A stretch of DNA of 64,000 nt from Saprospiraceae bacterium (GTDB taxonomy: Bacteria; Bacteroidota; Bacteroidia; Chitinophagales; Saprospiraceae): contig JAEUUU010000088.1 in NCBI GenBank assembly GCA_016787345.1, forward strand, positions 27,200 through 91,199. The letters run 5' to 3'. The notes under the pieces were generated by a model, which saw only the letters and a program-made list of their open reading frames with translations, made no database searches and was not told the DNA's origin. Shown piece by piece: positions 35,951 to 44,066 of this stretch. The translations under genes were made by a program, and so were the position numbers. Position 1 is the stretch's first letter; each line of letters begins with the position of its first letter.

Positions 35951-37825
35951 ATGGCCGATGTAATCCAATTGTTGCCGGAAAACGTGGCAAACCAGATCGC
36001 TGCCGGCGAGGTCGTTCAACGCCCCGCCTCGGTCGTGAAGGAATTGCTCGAAAATGCGATCGACGCCGGCGCCTCCCAGCTCAAGTTGATCGTACGCGAC
36101 GCAGGTAAAACCCTGATTCAGGTTGTCGACAATGGCTGCGGCATGTCGGAGCCCGATGCCCGCATGTGCTTCGAACGCCATGCCACTTCCAAAATACACG
36201 ACGCCAAAGACCTGTTTGCCATCCACACCTTCGGTTTCCGGGGTGAAGCCCTGGCGTCCATTGCCGCTGTGGCGCAGGTGGAATTGCGCACCCGCCGGGC
36301 AATCGACGAACTGGGCACCCGGATCGTGATCGAAAACTCGGCTGTCGTAACCCAGGAACCCTGCCAGTGCCCGGTGGGTACCAATCTGGCGGTCAAAAAC
36401 CTGTTTTTCAACGTACCCGCCCGGCGCAATTTCCTGAAAAGCGAACCGGTCGAGATGCGTCACGTACTCGACGAATTCCAGCGGGTCGCCATGGCTTATC
36501 CCGACCTGTTTTTCTCTCTTCACCACAACGATCAGGAAATCTTTCACCTGCCCCCCGGCACCCTGCGCCAGCGGGTGGTCAAGATATTCGGCGATGCCGT
36601 CAACAAAAAACTCGTGCCGGTACAGGAGGAAACCGATATTTTGAAAATCTCCGGCTTTGTGGGCAAGCCCGATTATTTCAAAAAAGCCCGCGGCGAGCAG
36701 CTTTTTTTCGTCAACCACCGCTTTATCAAAAGCAATTACCTGCACCACGCGGTGGTGAGCGCTTATGAAGACCTGCTGCCGGCCGATACTTATCCGCTGT
36801 ACGTTCTGTTCCTCGAAATCGACCCTTCCCGCATCGATATCAACGTGCACCCGACCAAGCAGGAGATCAAATTCGACGACGAGCGGCTGGTGTACAACTA
36901 TCTCAAAGTGACCGTGCGGCATGCTCTGGGCAGCCACAACATCACCCCGACGCTCGATTTCGAACAAGAGCCGGCTTTTCAGCCGACGCCAGTGCGCACG
37001 CCCTCGCTCCGGCCCGGCAACGAATCGTCCGGCTCGGTGCGCGATTATTCGCGTCCCGATCGCCCCGACAGTCTCGATCAAAGCAATTTGCGCAACTGGC
37101 AACGGCTGTACGAAGGGCTCGAACTGATCGGCCAGCAACCGCAAGGCGTTCAACCTGCCGACGAAGAAGAACCGCTTTTCCCGATCGAGCCGGCTTTTCA
37201 GGTGCGCCCGAGCGATGAAAACGCTACCCTCGACGATGAGAGCGGCTCTTTTTCAAAAGGTCAAAAAGAACCGTACCAGGTTCACGGTCAGTACATCGTC
37301 AGTCAGATCAAATCGGGTTTCCTGCTCATCGATCAGCAAGCGGCCAGTGAGCGAATTTTGTACGAACGTTACCTCGAAGCCCTGCGCGAGCGCCCCGCCG
37401 CCATGCAAAAAGCGATGTTTCCCAAAACACTCCATCTGCCTGCCGCCGATGCCGCCCTCTTGCGCGAAATACTGCCCGAAATCAACCACCTCGGCTTCGA
37501 TCTGGCCGAATTCGGCGGCAGCGCTTTCATCGTGCACGGATACCCGGCCGAACTCGGCATAAACGGCCGCGAGGAAGAATTACTGGAAAAACTCCTTGAC
37601 CAATACAAAGACAACCTGGAACTCCAGCTCGGCACTGCCGAAAACCTGGCCCGCTCCATGGCGCGCAGTGCGGCATTGCGCAAAGGACAAATGCTCGGCG
37701 CCCGCGAAATGCAAGACCTGATCGATCAACTTTTTGCCTGCGAAGTGCCGTATAAAAGTCCTTCCGGCCGAAATTGTTTTATTACGTTTGAACTGGAAGA
37801 ACTGCAAAAAAGATTTAATGGATAA
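35951..37825 (+). CDS. mutL: DNA mismatch repair protein MutL
   Basis: 624 residues. The N-terminal GHKL ATPase is complete: LPENVANQIAAGEVVQRPAS, LLENAIDAGA (motif I), VDNGCGM (motif II) and ATSKI...TFGFRGEALASI (motif III). After a disordered linker (~335-430) comes the C-terminal dimerisation domain. The endonuclease metal site of MutL proteins that nick DNA, DQHA(x)2E(x)4E, appears here as DQQAASERILYE (from residue 461) with Gln for His. The CPHGRP-type motif is replaced by SPSGRN, so nicking activity is doubtful. It couples MutS mismatch recognition to repair. mutS is not in the window. Confidence 0.95.
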   Translation: MADVIQLLPENVANQIAAGEVVQRPASVVKELLENAIDAGASQLKLIVRDAGKTLIQVVDNGCGMSEPDARMCFERHATSKIHDAKDLFAIHTFGFRGEALASIAAVAQVELRTRRAIDELGTRIVIENSAVVTQEPCQCPVGTNLAVKNLFFNVPARRNFLKSEPVEMRHVLDEFQRVAMAYPDLFFSLHHNDQEIFHLPPGTLRQRVVKIFGDAVNKKLVPVQEETDILKISGFVGKPDYFKKARGEQLFFVNHRFIKSNYLHHAVVSAYEDLLPADTYPLYVLFLEIDPSRIDINVHPTKQEIKFDDERLVYNYLKVTVRHALGSHNITPTLDFEQEPAFQPTPVRTPSLRPGNESSGSVRDYSRPDRPDSLDQSNLRNWQRLYEGLELIGQQPQGVQPADEEEPLFPIEPAFQVRPSDENATLDDESGSFSKGQKEPYQVHGQYIVSQIKSGFLLIDQQAASERILYERYLEALRERPAAMQKAMFPKTLHLPAADAALLREILPEINHLGFDLAEFGGSAFIVHGYPAELGINGREEELLEKLLDQYKDNLELQLGTAENLARSMARSAALRKGQMLGAREMQDLIDQLFACEVPYKSPSGRNCFITFELEELQKRFNG

Positions 37826-37828
37826 ATT

Positions 37829-37914
37829 GGTTGATGAGGGTTGATGAGGGTTTATAAAGTTTATCACGATCGCGCAGATCAACCTTTATAAACCCTCATC
37901 AACCCTCATCAACC
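37829..37914. repeat. Inverted repeat of GGTTGATGAG units directly after mutL
   Basis: Starts 3 nt after the mutL stop. The left arm (37829-37859) contains two GGTTGATGAG units and then GGTTTATAAAG; the right arm (37884-37914) is its perfect 31-bp reverse complement, with a 24-nt spacer. The rhomboid gene starts 14 bp later. There is no T-tract. Confidence 0.93.
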
Positions 37915-37928
37915 CCAAACAACAAGCT

Positions 37929-38561
37929 GTGCCTCAATTCAATTTTTATCAACCTTTTTCCGGCGTAGTCCGGCATTTGATCATCATCAACGTACTGATG
38001 TTTTTCGGTACGCTGCTTCTTCTGGGCGATCAGGGCCGTCTGATTCTGGCCGCATATCTGCCGGGTTCGACGGAATTTCAGCCTTACCAGATCGCGACGC
38101 ACATGTTTATGCACGGCGACATCATGCACCTGGCGTTCAATATGTTGTCGTTGTATTTTTTCGGCCCCATGGTAGAAATGGTCTGGGGGCCGCGGCGGTT
38201 TTTGTTGTATTATCTGGTTTGCGGCGTGGGTTCTTTCGCGCTGTATTCGAGCGTTACCTGGTGGGAATTGCAGCAACAGGGCATTGATCCGCATCTTTGG
38301 ACGGTACCCATGCTGGGCGCTTCCGGGGCAATTTTTGGCATTTACGTGGCATTTGGTTATTTGTTTCCCAACCAGATCATCAGCCTGTTGTTTCCCCCAG
38401 TCTCCCTGAAAGCCAAATATTTCGTGATCATCATGGCCGGTCTTGAATTGTTTTACGGCGTCAGGGGCTATTCTACCGGCATTGCGCATTTTGCCCACCT
38501 GGGTGGCGCGTTGGTCGGATTCATACTGATTATGTATTGGTATCGTTTTCGTTTCAGGTAA
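37929..38561 (+). CDS. Rhomboid-family intramembrane serine protease (first of two)
   Basis: 210 residues from a GTG start. Six or so membrane helices. The rhomboid signature is complete: HMFMHGDIMHLAFNM (oxyanion His and Asn), catalytic Ser132 in GASGAIFG and catalytic His190 in AHFAHLGGALVGF. These proteases cut single-span membrane proteins within the bilayer. It starts 104 bp after mutL, beyond the inverted repeat, and is followed 10 bp later by a second rhomboid, so the two are probably cotranscribed. Physiological substrates are unknown. Confidence 0.92.
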   Translation: MPQFNFYQPFSGVVRHLIIINVLMFFGTLLLLGDQGRLILAAYLPGSTEFQPYQIATHMFMHGDIMHLAFNMLSLYFFGPMVEMVWGPRRFLLYYLVCGVGSFALYSSVTWWELQQQGIDPHLWTVPMLGASGAIFGIYVAFGYLFPNQIISLLFPPVSLKAKYFVIIMAGLELFYGVRGYSTGIAHFAHLGGALVGFILIMYWYRFRFR

Positions 38562-38571
38562 ACCTTGATTC

Positions 38572-39504
38572 ATGGCAGTATTCGGTTCAATATGGGATGA
38601 TATTCGCCACGCATTTCGCGCCGGCAACATGGTGACCAAACTGGTCATTGTCAACTTTGGCATTTTTGCCCTGGTCAATATCTTCTATTTCATCCTTTGG
38701 CTTGCCAATCAGGGGCACGACGTTAGCGAGCCGTTTTGGCGCTTTTTGCAGTGGTTTTGCGTGTCGTCCGACTGGAGTACGCTCATTTGGCAACCCTGGA
38801 CGCTGTTGACGCACATGTTTTTGCATCAGGGTTTCTGGCACGTGTTGAACAACATCATTGGTCTGTACCTGTTCGGCACGATCGTGGGCGACCTGATCGG
38901 CGACCGCCGGGTATTGCCGATTTATTTGCTGGGTGGACTGGTCGGCGGCGTTTTGTTTTTTATTTCCGCGCAGTTTCTCCCCTACGTCGGGGCGTATGCT
39001 CTGGGCGCATCCGGCGCAGTAATGGCGCTGGCCGGCGCGGCCCTGATTCTGGCGCCCGACTACCGGGTTATGCTTATTTTGCTGGGTGAGGTAAAAGTCA
39101 AATACATCGTACTGGTGATCGTTCTGCTCGATCTGGTCGGCATTGCCAATGCCGTCAACTCCGGCGGGCACGTCGCACATATCGGTGGTTTTGCCATGGG
39201 CTGTCTGTTTGTATACCGCTTGCGCGACGGGCAGGACCTGGCCGCGCCGATCAACAACCTGCTCGATCGCATTAGCGGATGGTTTCGTCCCGGAGCGCCG
39301 CGCAAAAAAACTGCAGTACCCAAACGCAAGCCGCAAATGGCTTACAAAGGCCAAAGCGGGGGGCGAACCGGCAATATTACCGACAACCACGAGCTGTCCT
39401 TTCAGGAAAAACTGGATGCTATCCTCGACAAAATCAAGCAGAAGGGTTATGAAAACCTGACACCTGAAGAAAAAGAGTTCCTTTATCAGGCCAGCAAAAA
39501 ATAG
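38572..39504 (+). CDS. Rhomboid-family intramembrane serine protease (second of two)
   Basis: 310 residues. Membrane core with HMFLHQGFWHVLNNIIGLYLFG, Ser147 in ALGASGAVMALAG and His203 in GGHVAHIGGFAMG, so both dyad residues are kept. A C-terminal cytoplasmic extension of ~95 residues is basic, then helical (SFQEKLDAILDKIKQKGYEN, LTPEEKEFLYQASKK); this DUF6576-like helix pair is often found on Bacteroidota rhomboids. It follows the first rhomboid by 10 bp. Confidence 0.92.
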   Translation: MAVFGSIWDDIRHAFRAGNMVTKLVIVNFGIFALVNIFYFILWLANQGHDVSEPFWRFLQWFCVSSDWSTLIWQPWTLLTHMFLHQGFWHVLNNIIGLYLFGTIVGDLIGDRRVLPIYLLGGLVGGVLFFISAQFLPYVGAYALGASGAVMALAGAALILAPDYRVMLILLGEVKVKYIVLVIVLLDLVGIANAVNSGGHVAHIGGFAMGCLFVYRLRDGQDLAAPINNLLDRISGWFRPGAPRKKTAVPKRKPQMAYKGQSGGRTGNITDNHELSFQEKLDAILDKIKQKGYENLTPEEKEFLYQASKK

Positions 39505-39545
39505 CCCCGGCTTTACCCCTTGCCCTGCCAGAAACCCACCGCCCT

Positions 39546-40601
39546 ATGTTCTTATTGCTTACAAAAGCCGTTCGAGTCGTTAGTACAGCGGTCATTTTCC
39601 TGACCTTTCTGTCCTACCTCTGCCCGCATGTCAACCCGGCAGCATTTCGTTGGCTGGCTTTTTTCGGTACGGCTTTTCCGTGGCTGTTGTTGAGCAATGT
39701 AGTACTGATGTTTTTCTGGCTTTGGGCCCGCAGCCGGTATTCCATTTACCATTTTGTGATTATGGCCTTCGGCTGGAGTTATATCACCGGTTTTGTCGGG
39801 CTCGATTTTGGCAAAAAAAAGGTGCCCGAAGAAGCCGTTACCGTTGCTACGCACAATTTGGGGGCACTGTTTCAGGGACAAAAAATGAACGATGCTGCGC
39901 GCGACAAAAAAGCAACGGCCTATGCCCAGTTTTTGAAAGAAAACGGCCTGCCCGATATTCTTTGCACCCAGGAAACCACGCGCAAGTTTTTCCCGCTGTT
40001 GGCCGCCAAAATGGGCTACGAACACACCTTCAACCTCAAAAAAGGCACCGTCATATTCAGCCGTTTTCCCATGCTGGCCGGCGGCGATATACCATTCGGC
40101 AACGGTACGGCCAACTCGACGCTTTGGGTCGATATTCAAATCGGCAAACAAACGGTGCGGGTGTACAACGTTCACCTGCAATCCAATAAAGTCGCTACCG
40201 ACGCCGAAAAAGTCATCGAAGGCCCCGGCCTCGACGAAGAAGAAACCTGGCAAGACATTGGTATTTTGCTCGATAAAGTCGGCAGTGCGACCAGCCAGCG
40301 CGCCCAGCAAGCCCGCAGCCTCCGCGAACATATCGAAGACTGCCCCCATCCGGTGATCGTTTGCGGCGATTTCAACGATACGCCCAACTCCTATGTATAT
40401 GAATTGTTATCGGCAGGCCTGACCGATACTTTCCGCGAAAAAGGCGCCGGTTTCGGCACCACCTATGCGGGTGTGCTGCCCTTGCTGCGCATCGACTACA
40501 TCCTGACCGATCCGGGTTTTCTTACCTACGACTGCCGTAAAGTACGCGGACCGTACTCCGACCATTATCCCGTTTTTGCGGAAATCGGACTGCGGCACTA
40601 G
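39546..40601 (+). CDS. Endonuclease/exonuclease/phosphatase-family protein, membrane-anchored
   Basis: 351 residues. Two or three N-terminal membrane helices (to ~90), then an EEP domain: metal Glu in CTQETTRKFFP, VYNVHLQSNK, CGDFNDTPNSYVYELL and the terminal YSDHYPVFAEI with the catalytic Asp-His. EEP enzymes cleave phosphodiester or phosphomonoester bonds in nucleic acids, lipids or small molecules; the substrate is unclear. The membrane anchor places the enzyme domain probably in the periplasm. It follows the rhomboid pair by 41 bp and converges with the MoxR gene. Confidence 0.9.
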   Translation: MFLLLTKAVRVVSTAVIFLTFLSYLCPHVNPAAFRWLAFFGTAFPWLLLSNVVLMFFWLWARSRYSIYHFVIMAFGWSYITGFVGLDFGKKKVPEEAVTVATHNLGALFQGQKMNDAARDKKATAYAQFLKENGLPDILCTQETTRKFFPLLAAKMGYEHTFNLKKGTVIFSRFPMLAGGDIPFGNGTANSTLWVDIQIGKQTVRVYNVHLQSNKVATDAEKVIEGPGLDEEETWQDIGILLDKVGSATSQRAQQARSLREHIEDCPHPVIVCGDFNDTPNSYVYELLSAGLTDTFREKGAGFGTTYAGVLPLLRIDYILTDPGFLTYDCRKVRGPYSDHYPVFAEIGLRH

Positions 40602-40607
40602 AGTGCT

Positions 40608-41651
40608 TCAACGCGGCACGTCGATCTTTTTCAGAATTTCATCCAGCATTTCCCTTGTCGTGTAGCCTTCCATTTCCCGTTCGGGCGTCAGGATGATGCG
40701 GTGGTTGAGGGCCGGGAAAACAACGTAGCGAATATCGTCGGGTGTGACGAAGTTGCGCCCGTTGATAGCAGCCACGGCCTTGGCTGTTTTCATCAATGTG
40801 AGCGAGGCGCGCGGACTGGCGCCCAGGAAAATATCGCCGTTGTTGCGGGTGTTGTGCACGATTGCGGCGATATAGTCGAGCAATTCCTCGCGGATATACA
40901 CCTGTTCGATCCGGCTTTGCACGTCGGCTATATCGGCCGGTGACAGCACGGCTTCCACGTTCTGGCGTAGGGCGCCGGAAAAATCGCTCCGGAAGCGACG
41001 CAGGATCTCGCGTTCGTCGTCGAGTGTGGGATAGTCGATAATGATTTTAAAAATAAAGCGGTCGAGTTGCGCCTCGGGGAGTTTGTAGGTGCCCTCCTGT
41101 TCGATGGGGTTTTGCGTAGCGATCACAAAGAAGGGCGCTTCCATCGGATAGGTCGTTCCATCGACAGTGACCTGGCGCTCCTCCATGACTTCGAACAAGG
41201 CGGCCTGGGTTTTCGCCGGTGCGCGGTTGATCTCGTCGATCAGGATGATATTGGAGAAAATGGGACCGGGTTTGAACATGAAATCGGACGATTTCATATT
41301 AAACACCGGGGTGCCCACCACGTCGGCGGGCATCAGGTCGGGGGTAAACTGGATACGGCCAAAACCCGAGTTAATCGTCTGGGCGAGCAACTTGGCCGTC
41401 AGGGTTTTGGCGATACCCGGCACCCCTTCGAGCAATACGTGTCCGCCCGTAAACAAAGCGACCAGCAATTGTTCCAACATTTCTCCCTGCCCGACGATCA
41501 CCTTGGCGATCTGGCTCCGGACTTTTTCGGCATGTTCCTGTACCGGACCGACATCGATACCCTGCGGCTTTACCGGTTCGGTTTCGAGGGGTTGGGGCTC
41601 AGGTTGTTGTTCTTCCTGCGGTTCGAGCGGGTCGTTTTCAATAGAGGACAT
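40608..41651 (-). CDS. MoxR-family AAA+ ATPase
   Basis: 347 residues. An acidic, Pro/Gln-rich N-terminal tail of ~35 residues precedes the AAA core: Walker A GVPGIAKT (76-83), FTPDLMPADVVGTPVF, Walker B IILIDEINRAP, sensor 1 in IATQNPIEQEGTY. MoxR ATPases act as chaperones that activate or insert metal or cofactor into partner proteins, usually a DUF58/VWA protein. Here the upstream neighbour is a DUF4350 protein (9-bp gap), a frequent partner, but no DUF58/VWA gene follows. Confidence 0.93.
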   Translation of the reverse strand: MSSIENDPLEPQEEQQPEPQPLETEPVKPQGIDVGPVQEHAEKVRSQIAKVIVGQGEMLEQLLVALFTGGHVLLEGVPGIAKTLTAKLLAQTINSGFGRIQFTPDLMPADVVGTPVFNMKSSDFMFKPGPIFSNIILIDEINRAPAKTQAALFEVMEERQVTVDGTTYPMEAPFFVIATQNPIEQEGTYKLPEAQLDRFIFKIIIDYPTLDDEREILRRFRSDFSGALRQNVEAVLSPADIADVQSRIEQVYIREELLDYIAAIVHNTRNNGDIFLGASPRASLTLMKTAKAVAAINGRNFVTPDDIRYVVFPALNHRIILTPEREMEGYTTREMLDEILKKIDVPR

Positions 41652-41660
41652 TGGCGCTGT

Positions 41661-42962
41661 TTATTTTGCTTTTTTAAAAAAGGCTTCCATGGCCAGATAC
41701 AAATCCACCATCATTGCTTCGGTGGGTTCGTACTGAATGGTGTTGTTGTATTGGGTAAAAATATTGCGGATTTGCGATTCCGGTATTTCTGAATTTTCAG
41801 ACAAGCGGCGGAAAAACTCGCCATCGACCTTCGGTATGCCTGTGTGGGTATCCAGGGGCGCCACTATGCCGTATCGTTCGCGAACCTGGGCCAGGAACAG
41901 CTTCATGCTTTGCAGGCACAGGCCCCGGTAGTTGCGGTCGCGGAAATGCAGGTTGGCAATGGTTGAAATAAATTCGTAGGAGGAATTTTCGTTTTTGGGC
42001 AAAATCGGGATAATGCGTTGCCGGCGGCGCGCCCTGAAAACCAGGTATATCCCCGACATGCCGAGCAGCAGGTACCAGGCCCAGGCCAGGGCCGGTTGTT
42101 GCAAAAGCCAGGTGAGCAGGTGTTCTTCGGGGAGTTCGCGGCCGGAGTTGTTTTGCCTGCGGGCTACCTGTTCGGGCACGCGGCTAACATCGTCCCAGTA
42201 AATATCCCCTTCGGGCAAATACGACAAGATCGCCTCGGCATACCGGCGCGCTTCGGGCCGGAGCAGGTGAAAATTGGAAAAAGCGATCGGGGAAGTGTGC
42301 AGGAGGAAGCGGCCTTTGCCTACCGGAAATTCGGCAAAATTGACCAGGCTATCCAACCGGCCCAGCGGGTATGCCGGTATGGAATCGCAAAAGATATAAT
42401 CGGGGATGTAGTTCCAGTTATACCGCTTGATTATGTTCCGGTTGACGTAATAAAACGTCGTAGGTGGTACCGGAGGTGCTGCAAGCGTCATGGCGACCAT
42501 GGTGTCGCTTTCATTTTCATAATCCGACCAGCCCAGGTCGTAGTCGCATTCTTCCGGATAAACGTAGGTCATCAGGTCGAAAGGAATAGTTTTGCTTGAG
42601 ATCAGCGCGGTATTGCCGGCCGCTACGAAATTGAGCAACTGTGCCGTGCCGGCCGAGTCCATGTACATCCCTTCCCCCACGAACACATACGATGCCGGCG
42701 CACTACCGAGAGAATCGACAGGCAATTCACCGGCTACGTCCTTGTTCAGCACCCTCATCTTTTTACCGGGAAAATAACGATCCAGCAGTCGATGCAACAC
42801 TTCGGTGCCATAAGGCTGGTCGCTGTCGTAGGCATAGGTTTTTTTCCCCCAGGAGTCTGACCAGTCGTAGCGCGCGCGATCCGGATTCCGGAAATACCAA
42901 AAGAGGGCGCCCAGCACCACAATGGCAGATACCAGCAAAATGAGGAGCCCGCGGTTGGACAT
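41661..42962 (-). CDS. DUF4350 domain-containing membrane protein
   Basis: 433 residues from ATG 42962 (MSNRGLLILLV). An N-terminal membrane helix (LLILLVSAIVVLGALFWYF), a periplasmic domain with an early SWGKKTYAYDSDQPYGTEVL segment typical of DUF4350, a second helix near residue 315 (YLLLGMSGIYLVF) and a cytoplasmic C-terminal domain. Works in MoxR gene clusters in many bacteria; biochemical role unknown. A longer frame to 43082 would translate the upstream GTTGATAAGG repeat array and is rejected. Confidence 0.88.
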   Translation of the reverse strand: MSNRGLLILLVSAIVVLGALFWYFRNPDRARYDWSDSWGKKTYAYDSDQPYGTEVLHRLLDRYFPGKKMRVLNKDVAGELPVDSLGSAPASYVFVGEGMYMDSAGTAQLLNFVAAGNTALISSKTIPFDLMTYVYPEECDYDLGWSDYENESDTMVAMTLAAPPVPPTTFYYVNRNIIKRYNWNYIPDYIFCDSIPAYPLGRLDSLVNFAEFPVGKGRFLLHTSPIAFSNFHLLRPEARRYAEAILSYLPEGDIYWDDVSRVPEQVARRQNNSGRELPEEHLLTWLLQQPALAWAWYLLLGMSGIYLVFRARRRQRIIPILPKNENSSYEFISTIANLHFRDRNYRGLCLQSMKLFLAQVRERYGIVAPLDTHTGIPKVDGEFFRRLSENSEIPESQIRNIFTQYNNTIQYEPTEAMMVDLYLAMEAFFKKAK

Positions 42963-42968
42963 TGGAAG

Positions 42969-43105
42969 GAAGGGTTGATAAAGGTGATGAGGGTTAATAG
43001 AAGGGTTGATGATGTTGATAAGGGTTGATGAGAAAAATCTTGGTTTGAGAGCGTCCATCCCCCTTTTATCAACCCTTATCAACCTTATTAACCCTTATCA
43101 ACCCC
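42969..43105. repeat. GGGTTGATAAGG repeat array after the PKD-cyclophilin gene
   Basis: Direct copies of AAGGGTTGATAA-like units at about 42969-43032 (in plus orientation) and inverted copies at about 43072-43105, an imperfect palindrome around a 40-bp centre. In the sense of the minus-strand cyclophilin gene, GGGGTTGATAAGGGTTAATA begins immediately after the stop codon. It also occupies the region upstream of the DUF4350 start. Confidence 0.9.
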
Positions 43106-43987
43106 TCATTTAATAACCACCACTTTCATTTTCACGTCCTGTTTCGGGCGGTCTTGCGGACCGGTGGCCGTGGCAGCGATTTTGTCGATCACGTCGAAGC
43201 CTTCCACGACATGGCCGAACACGGTGTAGTCGCGGTCGAGGTGTGGTGTGCCACCCATCGACAGGTAGGCCTGGCGTTGTTCGGGGGTGTAGTGGAAGCG
43301 TTTCATCGATTCGATCTGGGTGAGCGTGGCTTCGGTGACCGGGCTGCCCTGCACAATATAGAACTGCGAACCGCTGGATTTTTTCTCCGGGTTATTGGTG
43401 CGGGCAGCCGCGAGGGCGCCTTTGGTGTGTACCAGCGAATCGACAAATTCGGCGGGAATCTGGTAGTTGGGGCCGCCCATGCCCAGCGCCTGTCCGGCGG
43501 GTGCATTGCGCGACTGCGGGTCGCCGCCCTGGATCATAAAGCCGTTGATGACGCGGTGGAAAAGCAGGTCGTTGTAGTAACCTTCTTCGGCCAGTTTCAG
43601 GAAATTGTCGCGGTGTTTGGGGGTGGAGTTGTACAATTCGACGAGCATATTGCCAAATTCGGTCTGAATTTCGACGAGGCAACGCTCCGGTGCAGTAACC
43701 TGGATCATTTGTTTGTGTGTAACGGTTTTGCCGCCTTTGACGGCTTTAAGCGTGACGGCGTAATTGCCGGAATGGTAATACTTGTGGGTAGGGCTGGCCT
43801 CGGTGGAAGTGCCGCCATCGCCGAAATCCCACAGGTAGCTTTCGGCGGCGGGGGTGGTGTTGGTAAAAGTTACGGCGGCCGGCGCGACGAATTTGCCGGT
43901 CGGCACGGTAAAACTGGCGACCGGTTTGACGGCGCAGGAAGTCAGCACGAGGACGGCTGCGAAAATGGGCAGAATAGCTTTTGTCAT
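43106..43987 (-). CDS. Lipoprotein with PKD domain fused to cyclophilin-type prolyl isomerase
   Basis: 293 residues from ATG 43987: lipoprotein signal with VLVLTSCAVKP (Cys18), a PKD domain (~25-105, FTNTTPAAESYLWDFGDGGT), then a full cyclophilin (~110-293) with FLKLAEEGYYNDLLFHRVIN, GFMIQGGDP and FYIVQGSPVTEATLT. Cyclophilins speed cis-trans prolyl isomerisation; the signal places it in the periplasm or outer membrane, so it probably helps fold envelope proteins. A PKD domain ahead of a cyclophilin is not the usual bacterial layout. A start at 44029 would add 14 residues before the lipoprotein signal. A repeat array begins immediately after the stop. Confidence 0.92.
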   Translation of the reverse strand: MTKAILPIFAAVLVLTSCAVKPVASFTVPTGKFVAPAAVTFTNTTPAAESYLWDFGDGGTSTEASPTHKYYHSGNYAVTLKAVKGGKTVTHKQMIQVTAPERCLVEIQTEFGNMLVELYNSTPKHRDNFLKLAEEGYYNDLLFHRVINGFMIQGGDPQSRNAPAGQALGMGGPNYQIPAEFVDSLVHTKGALAAARTNNPEKKSSGSQFYIVQGSPVTEATLTQIESMKRFHYTPEQRQAYLSMGGTPHLDRDYTVFGHVVEGFDVIDKIAATATGPQDRPKQDVKMKVVVIK

Positions 43988-44066
43988 AAACAGCGGCAAA
44001 ACGGGTAAATATTCAAAAAAGTGTTGCAAAGAAAGGGTTTTTGGCGCAAACGGGGGGCTGTTCAGA

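Noticed and set aside
35918-37153. 411-codon antisense frame over mutL
   Set aside because: mutL is certain; no recognisable product on the other strand.
42963-43082. N-terminal extension of the DUF4350 protein
   Set aside because: It would translate the GGGTTGATAAGG array; the ATG at 42962 begins a clean membrane helix.
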